Shown in pieces: positions 34,507 to 43,642 of a stretch of 64,000 nt of DNA. The DNA comes from Halomicrobium sp. LC1Hm (lineage in GTDB: Archaea > Halobacteriota > Halobacteria > Halobacteriales > Haloarculaceae). The stretch is from assembly GCF_009617995.1 (NCBI RefSeq), contig NZ_CP044129.1, forward strand, positions 496,001 through 560,000, in the 5' to 3' direction. A program made the position numbers and the translations under genes. Each line of letters begins with the position of its first letter. Position 1 is the stretch's first letter. The notes beneath the pieces are model-generated. The model ran no database searches. It had not been told where the DNA came from and worked only from the letters and a program-made list of their open reading frames with translations.

Positions 34507-35350
34507 CCTGCTGGCGACGCCGACCCGCGAGCGGGCGCTGGATCGCCTCGACGAGCTGGTGCTGGAGAATCGCTTCACCATCGCCGTCGTCTTCCCGGTC
34601 ACCGGGGCGATTCTGTTGACTGCCAGCGCGCTGCACCCGCCGTGGCTGCCCGACGTGCTCGTCTTTCACCCCCTGTTGATCCTGCTGGGGACGCTGGTCA
34701 TGCGGCTCCCGCTGGGGGCCGGACTCGCGCCCCTCGTCGACCGCAGGGCGGGACTCGCGCTCGTGTCGCTGACGGCCTACGCCTACGCGATCGAGTTCGT
34801 CGGTATCGCGACCGGCTGGCCCTACGGCGAGTTCGCCTACGGCGTCTCGCTGGGTCCCATGCTGGCCGGCGAGGTCCCGCTGGGACTGCCGATCTTCTTC
34901 GTTCCGCTGGTGGTCAACAGCTACCTGCTGTGTACGCTGTTGCTCGGACAGCGGGCCACGAACCCGTGGCTCCGCCTGCCGGCTGTGATCGCGACCGTGC
35001 TGGCGATCGATCTGGTGCTCGACCCCGGCGCGGTCGCGCTCGGCTTCTGGGAGTACGGCGGCGGGAGCTACTACGGCGTGCCCCGCTCGAACTACGAGGG
35101 GTGGATCCTCTCGGCGACGGTGGCGGTCCTGCTGCTCGACTGGGGGTTCGACTGGCAGACGCTGGGCGAGCGACTGCGCTCCTGCGTGTTCATGCTCGAC
35201 GACATGGTGAGCTTCGTCATCCTCTGGGGGGCCATCAACGCCGTCTTCGGCAACTGGCTCCCGGTGGGGATCGCCGCCGTGCTGGGGCTGGGGCTGGTCG
35301 TGACCGATCGCTTCGACGTGCCGACTCGACCGAGGTGGCTGGGATCGTGA
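34499..35350 (+). CDS. cruF: carotenoid 2'',3''-hydratase (CruF, DUF422)
   Basis: A 283-residue polytopic membrane protein of the CruF family. It completes bacterioruberin by hydrating the ends of the C50 carotenoid. Seven to eight helices are visible, with conserved IEFVGIATGWPYGEFAY and DPGAVALGFWEYG segments. Its ATG at 34499 lies 8 bp inside the lyeJ end. The next small gene overlaps its stop by 4 bp (GTGA). Confidence 0.9.
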   Translation: MDDLLATPTRERALDRLDELVLENRFTIAVVFPVTGAILLTASALHPPWLPDVLVFHPLLILLGTLVMRLPLGAGLAPLVDRRAGLALVSLTAYAYAIEFVGIATGWPYGEFAYGVSLGPMLAGEVPLGLPIFFVPLVVNSYLLCTLLLGQRATNPWLRLPAVIATVLAIDLVLDPGAVALGFWEYGGGSYYGVPRSNYEGWILSATVAVLLLDWGFDWQTLGERLRSCVFMLDDMVSFVILWGAINAVFGNWLPVGIAAVLGLGLVVTDRFDVPTRPRWLGS

Positions 35351-35706
35351 GCGACGCCTTCCCAGCACCCGAGGCACTGACCGTCCTCGGCGTCGCCGCC
35401 GTCGTCGTCGGGGCGCTCCTCCCCTGGGAGGTCACCGCCGCGGGGACGACGGTCGGTCTCGGAGCCAACGGCTTCGTCGCGGTGCTCGCGGCCTTCGCCG
35501 TTCTGGCGACGGTCGCCGTTATGCGCGGTTCGGCGACCGCCGGTCGGGTGGCACTCGCGGGGGGAGTGGTCGCGGCGCTGGTCGCGGGCCACTGGATCGC
35601 TCTCGTGGCCGGACTCGACGGGGCCGGGCTCGGGGTCGTCGTGTCGCTCCTCGGCGGCGTCGTGATCGCCGTCGGTGGCGGGCTCCGTCTCGTCCGTGGC
35701 GACTGA
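35347..35706 (+). CDS. small membrane protein at the end of the carotenoid operon
   Basis: A 119-residue protein with four hydrophobic helices (LTVLGVAAVVVGALLPW, GFVAVLAAFAVLATVAV, VALAGGVVAALVAGHWIALVAG, VVVSLLGGVVIAVGGGL). It starts with a GTG that overlaps the cruF stop, so it is translationally coupled. The family is unrecognised. It may assist membrane placement of carotenoids, which is inference from coupling only. The copy-4 palindromic element begins 28 bp after its stop. Confidence 0.75.
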   Translation: MSDAFPAPEALTVLGVAAVVVGALLPWEVTAAGTTVGLGANGFVAVLAAFAVLATVAVMRGSATAGRVALAGGVVAALVAGHWIALVAGLDGAGLGVVVSLLGGVVIAVGGGLRLVRGD

Positions 35707-35734
35707 CACCGTCGGCACGCGTCCATACACGTGA

Positions 35735-35812
35735 TACTGCCGGCTGTAACTTCGTGACGATCTTCGCCACCCCGGGGTGGCGAAATCGTTCACAGATGTA
35801 CAGCCGGTAGTA
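35735..35812. repeat. palindromic mini-element A, copy 4
   Basis: A 78-bp full copy, same orientation as copy 3. The left triplet is TGA (35732-35734) but the right one is TAG (35813-35815), so the duplication is not intact here. Element B copy 2 begins immediately to its right and may have overwritten it. Confidence 0.85.
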
Positions 35813-35816
35813 TAGT

Positions 35817-35888
35817 AGCCATTGAAATTCAATGCACACCCGATCGCACGACAGCAGTGCGATCGGTGTATAAATCGTTTCAATTGTT
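35817..35888. repeat. palindromic element B, copy 2
   Basis: About 72 bp, inverted relative to copy 1. Ends are AGCCATTGAAA and TTTCAATTGTT, with core stem CCGATCGCAC/GTGCGATCGG. The ends extend to TATAGTA/TACTATA, so this copy has longer terminal inverted repeats than copy 1. It abuts mini-element A copy 4. The remaining 176 bp up to the LPMO gene hold only a T-run. Confidence 0.8.
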
Positions 35889-36016
35889 ACTATATCAAAC
35901 GCGTTCAACGGACCGTTCGATCCATCGAGAGACACGTCTGGCTTATATACGTCGTGAATCACAGGGACTGGCAGTCGGTCATGGGCTTTTCTGCTCGCTG
36001 CCCGACCAGCAACTGT

Positions 36017-36023
36017 AAAAAAA
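36017..36023 (-). terminator. T7 run downstream of the LPMO gene
   Basis: On the minus strand CCTTTTTTTACAG lies about 42 nt after the LPMO stop. Archaeal RNA polymerase terminates at such U-rich tracts without needing a hairpin. It is the only long homopolymer in this GC-rich gap. Confidence 0.5.
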
Positions 36024-36064
36024 GGAGTCGATTCGCTTCTTCCGGTGGAAATGTTACCGTCTCA

Positions 36065-37222
<1,158 letters not shown>

Positions 37223-37522
37223 TGTTGATCCAGTTTTTGTTGCGATAGGATTGTATATATAATTTTCGTCAAAGGGCTAAAACAATGCTGGTCTACCTTT
37301 TTCAAATTCCATTCACCGTTATATAGAAAGCTGGCCTCGGCACTCATAGGGTTCGTCACTGCGCGGTGGTCATCCACACTCGGAACCGCGATCGCTCGTC
37401 ATCGGCCACTCGGTCGTAGTGCGTCCCCGCCAAAGACGGTTGCTCATCGTGGATGGGTCCCGACAGGGTAGTCGACCGATGAGGGAGAAAGGCCCATACC
37501 CCAGGCGCTCACAGTGTGGTGT
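37223..37522. other. A/T-rich promoter region of the LPMO gene, 300 bp
   Basis: TTGTATATATAATTTT at 37249-37264 forms a strong TATA box on the minus strand, about 35 nt before the LPMO ATG. Between 37265 and 37522 the DNA is A/T-rich near 37300 and then normal; no gene, repeat or RNA was recognised. The right side holds the promoter of the next plus-strand gene. Confidence 0.6.
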
Positions 37523-38065
37523 ATGAGCGAGCGCACCGACGACCTGACGATCGACGAGGAGACTGTCGACGAGGTCGGTGTGGGTGAGACGGACGCGTCG
37601 GTCGGCGGCACAGACGAGATCGCCGGGCTCGACGACGGGTTCGACACGGCGACCGACTTCGAGACCGACACCGACACGGCCGACGAGACGACGGCCGGCG
37701 GCGGGCTCCGGGGGCGCGTCGGCGACGCCGTTTCCCCGGTCTCGTTCGCCCTCCAGCTCGCGGGCGCACTCGTGGGGACGTTCGTGGTCGGCGGGGCGCT
37801 CCCGCTGGGACCCCTGAGCGGCGTCGTCGGCGTGCTGGCGATGCTGTTCGTGCTGGGTGTGGTCTCGACCGACGCACGGTACGTCGAGGCGGGCACTGCC
37901 GGAGCCCTGGTCGGCGTCCTGACGACCGTGCTGGGATCGATCACGCTCTCGGTCGTCTCGGGCGGCCTCGTTCCGGTCGCGGGCGGCGTCGCCGGCGGGC
38001 TGGCCGCGCTGGTGGGCCACTACGCCGGCCGTGACCTCCGCGACGGGCTGACGCGAGACCTCTAG
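37523..38065 (+). CDS. acidic haloarchaeal membrane protein
   Basis: A 180-residue protein. The first 65 residues are very acidic and Thr-rich (a soluble, probably cytoplasmic tail). They are followed by about four hydrophobic helices from FALQLAGALVGTFVVGG to VAGGLAALVGHYAG. No signature is recognised. The ATG at 37523 was chosen over an in-frame ATG at 37514. It ends in a CTAG shared with the converging regulator gene, so the two stop codons overlap by four bases. Confidence 0.7.
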   Translation: MSERTDDLTIDEETVDEVGVGETDASVGGTDEIAGLDDGFDTATDFETDTDTADETTAGGGLRGRVGDAVSPVSFALQLAGALVGTFVVGGALPLGPLSGVVGVLAMLFVLGVVSTDARYVEAGTAGALVGVLTTVLGSITLSVVSGGLVPVAGGVAGGLAALVGHYAGRDLRDGLTRDL

Positions 38066-38718
38066 TCGGCCAGTTGCCAGCCGTCGGCGTGGCGCTCGAC
38101 GATCCCCTCCTCGGCGAGCCACGCCAGCGCGTCCTCGACGAGTTCCGGTGGGGCCTCGACCTCGCTGCTGATGCGCTCGACCGAGTGGATGCCGTTCGCG
38201 AGCGCGCTGACGATTTCGGCGGAGAGGCGGCCGTCTTCCCGGCCGTCGTCGATGCGCTCGCTGATGCGCTCCCGGAGGTCGGTCACCTGGCCCTGGACCC
38301 AGCGCTGGGCCAGGGACAGCTCGTTTTCGAGCTGTTCGAGTCGCTCCAGATCGCTGGCGAGTGACTGCAAGTCGTCGCCGTCGTCGTCGCCCACGTCGAT
38401 GGTGAGGTGTCGACAGGAGCTCATGTCGAAGCCTCTACGGGCCGGATACGCGCTCTTGGTCCCGAACTCGTAGGGCGAGACCCGGACTTCCAGCCGGAGG
38501 TTGCGGGCGATCGAGAAGTACTTGCGCCGCTGGTCGTCGGTCCGGCTCTCGATGAGCCCCGCGTCTTCGAGCTTCTGGAGGTGGTCGATGACTGCTTTCG
38601 GGCTGACGCCGATGTACTCGCTGATCTCGGTCACGTAGCAGGGCTTGTGCGCTAACAGGCGCAAGATGCGACGACGGTTCGCGTTCCCGAGGAGATCGAG
38701 CAGCTCGGCGGAGTCCAT
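38062..38718 (-). CDS. winged-helix (ArsR-type) regulator with a second C-terminal wHTH
   Basis: A 218-residue transcription factor. The N-terminal winged helix (LLDLLGNANRRRILRLLAHKPCYVTEISEYIGVSPKAVIDHLQKLEDAGLIE in pieces) is ArsR-like. A central segment with GDDDGDDLQSLASDLERLEQLENELSLAQRW is coiled coil. A second helix-turn-helix-like domain occupies about 165-215. Family members control metal, redox or carotenoid genes, but no target site was found. Its stop overlaps that of the membrane protein in the shared CTAG. Confidence 0.85.
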   Translation of the reverse strand: MDSAELLDLLGNANRRRILRLLAHKPCYVTEISEYIGVSPKAVIDHLQKLEDAGLIESRTDDQRRKYFSIARNLRLEVRVSPYEFGTKSAYPARRGFDMSSCRHLTIDVGDDDGDDLQSLASDLERLEQLENELSLAQRWVQGQVTDLRERISERIDDGREDGRLSAEIVSALANGIHSVERISSEVEAPPELVEDALAWLAEEGIVERHADGWQLAD

Positions 38719-38773
38719 TCACCCCGGGGTAGGCTACCAGTGGGGAAAAGGGTGTCCCCTCGCCCGATGCGGA

Positions 38774-39904
38774 TTACGGACCGTTGCCAGGGGCGTCGTC
38801 CGGCGGTCCTCCCGAGGAGTCTCCCCCGGGCGGACCGTCGTCAGATGGTCCGTTCCCGGACGACCCGCCGTCGGCGTCGTCGCCACCGTCTCCGTTCGCT
38901 GACGCACCGTCGCCGCTCGCCGACTCGCCGTCGTCCCGGTTCGAGTCGTCGCTCGTGCTCTGATCGGCGTCGTCCGTCGATCCCGCGTCGGACTCGGACG
39001 CTGTGGACTGGGCTGCTGTTTCGGAGTCGCCGTCCGCCGTCCCACCGTCGGACCCGTTTTGCACACCCCCGCGCCTAGGGTCTGTCGTCCCACCCCTGTC
39101 AGCGCCGTCGTCTGCCGGGCCGGTCTCGTTGGGCGGCCCACCGCCGGGTCGTTCTCCCTCGGATGCCGGTCCGTCCCCCGCGGTCCCGTTACCGGGGCCT
39201 CGGTCGCCGGCTCCCGGCCCTCGGGTCACGTTGGCGGGCGGTCCACCCGTCACGTTGGCGGGCGGTCCACCCGTCGCGTTGTCGCCCGACTGCGGGCCAG
39301 CCTCCTCTGGCGGTCCCTGCCCGTCGCCGATCGAGTCCGGTGGTCCGGCGTTCGCCGGTGGCCCCTGTCCGGTTGCGACACCGCGGGCGACGCCCGGTAC
39401 GCCGCCCGTCGTGACGTTCCGGGCCTGGCCTCGGAGCCGTTCGATGCCGGCTGGGTCGACGCCCGCGGTCCGTGCTGCGGTCGCGGTGTCGTTGACGCTG
39501 TGCCGGAGCGCGTTGATCTCGCCGGCCAGTCGGCTGGTCCGGACCAGATACTCGGTTTCGTCGATCGAGCCGTTCTCGTAGCGCTCCTGGAGTGTCTGGT
39601 TGCGCTCCTGGAGGCGCTGGAGTCGCCGCTCGATCTCGGTCGTCCTGTCGGTCGCCAGCCGCGCCTGCTCGGACTCGTTTGCCCGTTCGAAGCCGGCGGC
39701 CCACATCCCCGACTCGACCGTGTCGTTGGTCTCGGCGGCGCTGGCCTGCATGAAGGCCGTCAGCTGTGCCCCCATATCCGCCTCGGTCCCGTTCTCGGCT
39801 GTCTCGTTGGTGGCCTGCGCGTTCGCCCCGCTCGCCGGAAGCGCCGCTACGCCGACGGCGACGACCGCGAGAACGACGACGAATGTGGCCTGCCGACTGT
39901 TCAT
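38774..39904 (-). CDS. secreted/surface protein with DUF-like helical domain and Gly/Asp-rich tail
   Basis: A 376-residue exported protein. A Sec-like signal (TFVVVLAVVAVGVAALPASGANA) is followed by a helical region with QARLATDRTTEIERRLQRLQERNQTLQER (to about 170). The C-terminal 200 residues are low-complexity Gly/Pro/Asp/Ser-rich, with GGPPANVTGGPPANVT repeats carrying N-glycosylation sequons. The tail probably spans the S-layer. No anchor is visible after it. The ATG at 39904 was chosen four codons after an earlier ATG because the signal starts there. Confidence 0.8.
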   Translation of the reverse strand: MNSRQATFVVVLAVVAVGVAALPASGANAQATNETAENGTEADMGAQLTAFMQASAAETNDTVESGMWAAGFERANESEQARLATDRTTEIERRLQRLQERNQTLQERYENGSIDETEYLVRTSRLAGEINALRHSVNDTATAARTAGVDPAGIERLRGQARNVTTGGVPGVARGVATGQGPPANAGPPDSIGDGQGPPEEAGPQSGDNATGGPPANVTGGPPANVTRGPGAGDRGPGNGTAGDGPASEGERPGGGPPNETGPADDGADRGGTTDPRRGGVQNGSDGGTADGDSETAAQSTASESDAGSTDDADQSTSDDSNRDDGESASGDGASANGDGGDDADGGSSGNGPSDDGPPGGDSSGGPPDDAPGNGP

Positions 39905-40161
39905 GTCCACCTGCATGTGGTCGGGAGTGTATAAAAAACGATACTCACTGTTCGCACTGTTCAGCGCGTGCAGCCGTCGGCTATGAACCGTTTACGCTGC
40001 TGTTTGAACGGCCCTGCGGCGTCGAGAGCGTTCATTCGCCTCGGTCGGGCGGTGTCACCCGTTCTCCTCGCCCCCGTCGATCGCGAGGGCGGTCTGGCGG
40101 ACGACGCGGCCAGCGGTGTGGTTGCCCGACGTGATACCGTTCACGGCGAGGGTTTATATCA

Positions 40162-40176
40162 TGGTATCACATACCA
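40162..40176. promoter_or_regulatory. palindromic candidate operator TGGTAT-CAC-ATACCA
   Basis: A perfect 6-3-6 inverted repeat lies immediately after the TATA box GTTTATATC (40152-40160) of the DUF5802-like gene and covers the expected transcription start. Such placement fits a repressor site. The regulator is unknown. Confidence 0.45.
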
Positions 40177-40189
40177 CGAAACGTACTGT

Positions 40190-40534
40190 ATGTTCGAACG
40201 ATTCTCGCGTGGCTACTATCTGGGGCGACTGTACGTCGAGCCCAGCGCGGACGGCTCGCCGGCCATGTGCCGCGAGCAACACGAGCAGGTCAACCGACAG
40301 CTGTACACGGACGGTGAGGGCCTAGAGCGGACAGACCGTCCGCTCGTCGTCAAACTCGGCACCCGTCACCTCGCGGTCGAGGGCGACGAGGCGGTGCCCG
40401 CCGACACGCTCGCCGTGCCGGAGGACGTGCTCGCCGAGGTCGACGTGGCCAATCCACCGACGCTCCAGGAGGTCCTGCTCGCGAAGGCCGACCGGGCCCG
40501 ACAGCTCCTCTCGATGACCGGGACCGCGCTGTGA
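40190..40534 (+). CDS. DUF5802-like haloarchaeal protein
   Basis: A 114-residue protein, MFERFSRGYYLGRLYVEPS at the start. It resembles the haloarchaeal DUF5802 family, whose function is unknown. The middle contains MCREQHEQVNRQLYT and the end a helical ANPPTLQEVLLAKADRARQLL. The ATG at 40190 is supported by a TATA box about 33 nt upstream with an inverted repeat at the start site. Transcription is probably leaderless or with a very short leader. Confidence 0.75.
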   Translation: MFERFSRGYYLGRLYVEPSADGSPAMCREQHEQVNRQLYTDGEGLERTDRPLVVKLGTRHLAVEGDEAVPADTLAVPEDVLAEVDVANPPTLQEVLLAKADRARQLLSMTGTAL

Positions 40535-40586
40535 GCGCTGGACGCGGTGTGAACGTTTATACGTCAGGCCGTTCCGGTCTCAGTCG

Positions 40587-41480
40587 ATGCTCGAAGAGCT
40601 GTTCGGCCGTCGATCGCTGAAAGCGCGCATCGAGGAGTTAGAGGAGGAGAAACGCCACCTCCAGCGCCAACTCGACGCCGAGCAGGACCGCCGTGCAGAC
40701 GCCGTCAGCGACCGCCAGGCCGCACAGGAGCGCGTCAACCGGCTCGAAGACCGCGTGACCGAGCTCGAAGACCGCGTCCAGCGCCAGCAAGGCCAGTCCG
40801 GACACGGCGAGTTCCGCCGTGAGGAGACGCTCTCGGACGAGCGACTGGAGGGCGTCCTCGATCGGCTCGACTCCGTCGAGACCGGGCCGGAGGGGGCACT
40901 GACCGCCTACGTCGCCGACGAACACGACCTCCCCGCCGCCGTCCGGGACGCGGTCGGCGACGACGCCCCGCTCGTCCGACGGGCCGCTCCGTGCCTGCTC
41001 GTCGTCGACGACGCGGGCCTCGTCGCGACGACCCTCTCGACGCCCGTCTCGCCCGAACCGTTCGCCGAGTGGCGCGACGGGTTCGCGATCGATCGCACGT
41101 GGTTCGAGCCGACGGGCGAGTACGCGGTCGCGCTCGTGCGCTCCGACCTGTTCGCACTCGGCGAGTACGTGGGTCGGGAGCGGATCGCCTTCCACGGCTT
41201 CGACTCCGAACTCAAGAGCCAGCACTCGAAGGGCGGCTTCTCGCAGGCGCGTTTCGAACGCCTCCGGGACGCTCAGATCGACACCCACGTCGACCGCTGT
41301 CTGGCCGCCATCGAGGAGCGCGACGCCGAGCGGCTCTACGTCGTCGGCGAGCGCAGCCTGCTCTCGAAGTTCGCCGACCGAGCCGACGCGACCCAGCCCG
41401 TCGACGCGACCGGCGAGCCCGAGGCGGCGCTCGCGGACGCCGTCCACGAGTTCTGGCGCGTCCAGCTGCGGGTGCTGTGA
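40587..41480 (+). CDS. Vms1/VLRF1-type peptidyl-tRNA hydrolase-like factor
   Basis: A 297-residue protein. Residues 1-70 are a coiled coil, then a VLRF1-like domain of the eRF1 superfamily follows (about 80-260). The catalytic-loop equivalent is SKGGFSQ with Gln220. In yeast Vms1 the Gln of the corresponding loop releases nascent chains from stalled ribosomes. The ATG at 40587 follows the TATA-like GTTTATACG (40553-40561) at about 29 nt and is leaderless. It stands 51 bp before DUF1611 on the same strand. It is a candidate archaeal ribosome-rescue factor. Confidence 0.8.
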   Translation: MLEELFGRRSLKARIEELEEEKRHLQRQLDAEQDRRADAVSDRQAAQERVNRLEDRVTELEDRVQRQQGQSGHGEFRREETLSDERLEGVLDRLDSVETGPEGALTAYVADEHDLPAAVRDAVGDDAPLVRRAAPCLLVVDDAGLVATTLSTPVSPEPFAEWRDGFAIDRTWFEPTGEYAVALVRSDLFALGEYVGRERIAFHGFDSELKSQHSKGGFSQARFERLRDAQIDTHVDRCLAAIEERDAERLYVVGERSLLSKFADRADATQPVDATGEPEAALADAVHEFWRVQLRVL

Positions 41481-41531
41481 CTGTCGGCGGCCGGGCGAGG
41501 TTTTACTCGGTGGGCGTGCGAGGTTCGACCT

Positions 41532-42545
41532 ATGGACATCGCACTGCTCGCTCACGGACAGTTCCCCGGCCGGGCGAAGACGGCCGTTGGCGTGTTGCGC
41601 TACGGCGACCAGAACGTGCGGGCGGTGATCGACCGCGACACCGCTGGCGACCGCGTGAACGACCACGTGACGGACGGACAGGACGCGCCGATCGTCGGGA
41701 GCATGGACGACGTGCCGGCGGTCGACGCGCTGGTGATCGGGATCGCACCGATCGGCGGCGGGTTCGTCGAGTCGTGGCGGCCGGACGTTCGGACGGCGAT
41801 CGAACGCGGCTGTGACGTGATCGCCGGGCTCCACACCTTTCTGGCCGACGACCCGGAGCTTTCGGCGCTGGCCGAACAGTACGACTGCGAACTCCGGGAT
41901 CTGCGCGATCCGCCCGACGACCTGTCGGTCGCCGACGGGACCGCCGGGGCGGTCGACGCCGACGTGGTCCTGACCGTCGGCACCGACTGCTCGTCGGGGA
42001 AGATGACCGCCAGCTACGAGCTTCGCGACGCCGCCAGAGCGCGGGGGATCGACGCCGCAGTCGTCCCGACCGGACAGACCGGCGTTCTGATCGAAGGGTG
42101 GGGGATCGTCGTCGACCGAGTGATCGCCGACTTCGCAGCCGGTGCCGTCGAGCGACTCGTCGAGGCGGCGGCCGAGGACCACGACCTGCTGATCGTCGAG
42201 GGACAGGGCGCACTGGCACACCCCGCGTACTCCGGCGTGACGACGAGCATCCTCCACGGCGCACGACCGGACCGGCTCGTGCTCTGTCACGTCGCGGGCC
42301 GGACCGCGGTCAACGGGTACGAGGACACCGCGATTCCCCCGGTCGCGGAGTACGCCAGCCTCTACGAGTCGGTCGCTGCCCCGGTTGCGGACGCGCCCGT
42401 CGTCGCCGGCACGCTCAACACGCAGTCGTTGCAGCCCGCGGCCGCCGACCGGGCTGTCTCGACGTACGCCGACGAGCTGGGCGTTCCTGCGACGGATCCC
42501 GTCCGGTTCGGCGTCGACGATGACCTCCTGGCGGTGGTGACGTGA
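41532..42545 (+). CDS. DUF1611 P-loop protein
   Basis: A 337-residue protein. The N-terminal half is a Rossmann-like domain and the C-terminal half a P-loop domain with TVGTDCSSGKMTAS (Walker A variant) and LLIVEGQGALAHPAYSG. It belongs to the DUF1611 family, often found next to a dipeptide epimerase as here. Overlap with the epimerase start (GTGA) shows tight coupling. The substrate is probably an amino acid or dipeptide conjugate, but this is inference. Confidence 0.85.
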   Translation: MDIALLAHGQFPGRAKTAVGVLRYGDQNVRAVIDRDTAGDRVNDHVTDGQDAPIVGSMDDVPAVDALVIGIAPIGGGFVESWRPDVRTAIERGCDVIAGLHTFLADDPELSALAEQYDCELRDLRDPPDDLSVADGTAGAVDADVVLTVGTDCSSGKMTASYELRDAARARGIDAAVVPTGQTGVLIEGWGIVVDRVIADFAAGAVERLVEAAAEDHDLLIVEGQGALAHPAYSGVTTSILHGARPDRLVLCHVAGRTAVNGYEDTAIPPVAEYASLYESVAAPVADAPVVAGTLNTQSLQPAAADRAVSTYADELGVPATDPVRFGVDDDLLAVVT

Positions 42546-43570
42546 GGCTCTCGTTCCAGCGCCACGAGCTGCCGACAGACGATCCGTTCGAGATCGCGCG
42601 TGGCACGACGACCACCGCAGCCGTCGTGACGGTCGAAATCACACACGAAGGCACTACCGGCGTCGGCGGGGCAGCGCCCAGCGAGTACTACGGCGAGACG
42701 GCGGCCTCGGTCTGTGACGCCCTCGAAGACCTCCGGCCGGTCGTCGAAGCGTGGGACGATCCCCACGCGAGCCAGCGGGTCGCGAACACACTCGCGACAC
42801 GGCTTCCCGACGCCGCCGCGGCCCGGGCGGCCGTCTCGACGGCGCTCGCGGATCTGGCGGCGCGGGACCTCGGCGTCCCCTGCTACCGGCAGTGGGGGTT
42901 CGATCCGGCGGCGGCCCCCCGAACCTCGTACACGGTCGCCATCGCCGACCCCGAGACGATGGCCGAGCGCGCCGAGCGCGCGGTCGAGGCTGGGTACGAC
43001 ATACTGAAAGTGAAAGCCGGGACCGACGACGACCGGAGTCGCATCCGAGCAGTCCGGCGCGGCGCACCGGACGCGACGCTGCGAGTCGACGCCAACTGCG
43101 CGTGGAGCCCCGCAGAAGCTATCGAGCAGGCCGACTGGCTGGCCCGGCGTGACGTGCAGTTCCTCGAACAGCCGGTGGCGGCCGACGATCTGGACGGTCT
43201 GGCACGGGTCGCCAGCGCCACGTCGCTGCCGGTCTGTGCCGACGAGAGCTGTGTCGCCGCCCCGGACGTGCCACGCGTGGCCGACGCCTGCGACCTCGTG
43301 ACGGTGAAACTGATGAAGTGTGGCGGCGTCCGTCCCGCAGTCGAACAGATCTACGCCGCACACGCACACGGGCTCGACGTGCTGCTCGGCTGTATGCTCG
43401 AATCGAACGCGTCGATTGCGCCGGCCTGGCACCTCGCGCCGCTCGTCGAGTACGCCGACCTCGACGGGGCCGCCCTCCTGTCGCGGGACCCGTACGGCGG
43501 CGTTTCCCTCGACGGCGGACGGGCAGACCTCGGAAGCGTCACGCGGGGGACGGGCGCTCGTCGGTGCTGA
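42542..43570 (+). CDS. dipeptide epimerase (enolase superfamily)
   Basis: A 342-residue enzyme of the muconate-lactonising/Ala-Glu epimerase subgroup. The catalytic lysines are K156 and K158 in LKVKAG and K256 in VKLMK. Metal ligands are D183, E209 and D234 in DANCAW, EQP and ADES. Such enzymes epimerise a dipeptide residue; L-Ala-D/L-Glu is typical in bacteria with murein, so the archaeal substrate must differ. It starts with GTG at 42542 inside the DUF1611 stop. Together they form a two-gene unit. Confidence 0.9.
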   Translation: MRLSFQRHELPTDDPFEIARGTTTTAAVVTVEITHEGTTGVGGAAPSEYYGETAASVCDALEDLRPVVEAWDDPHASQRVANTLATRLPDAAAARAAVSTALADLAARDLGVPCYRQWGFDPAAAPRTSYTVAIADPETMAERAERAVEAGYDILKVKAGTDDDRSRIRAVRRGAPDATLRVDANCAWSPAEAIEQADWLARRDVQFLEQPVAADDLDGLARVASATSLPVCADESCVAAPDVPRVADACDLVTVKLMKCGGVRPAVEQIYAAHAHGLDVLLGCMLESNASIAPAWHLAPLVEYADLDGAALLSRDPYGGVSLDGGRADLGSVTRGTGARRC

Positions 43571-43642
43571 GTACGAGCGGCCGGGCCGTCGATCCGTGAG
43601 ACGGACGCCGTCTCACAACGGCTGACAGTGTCGCTCGATCCC

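Noticed and set aside
35897-36060. Small plus-strand frame downstream of element B
   Set aside because: It runs into antisense of the LPMO gene, has no family similarity and lacks a promoter of its own.
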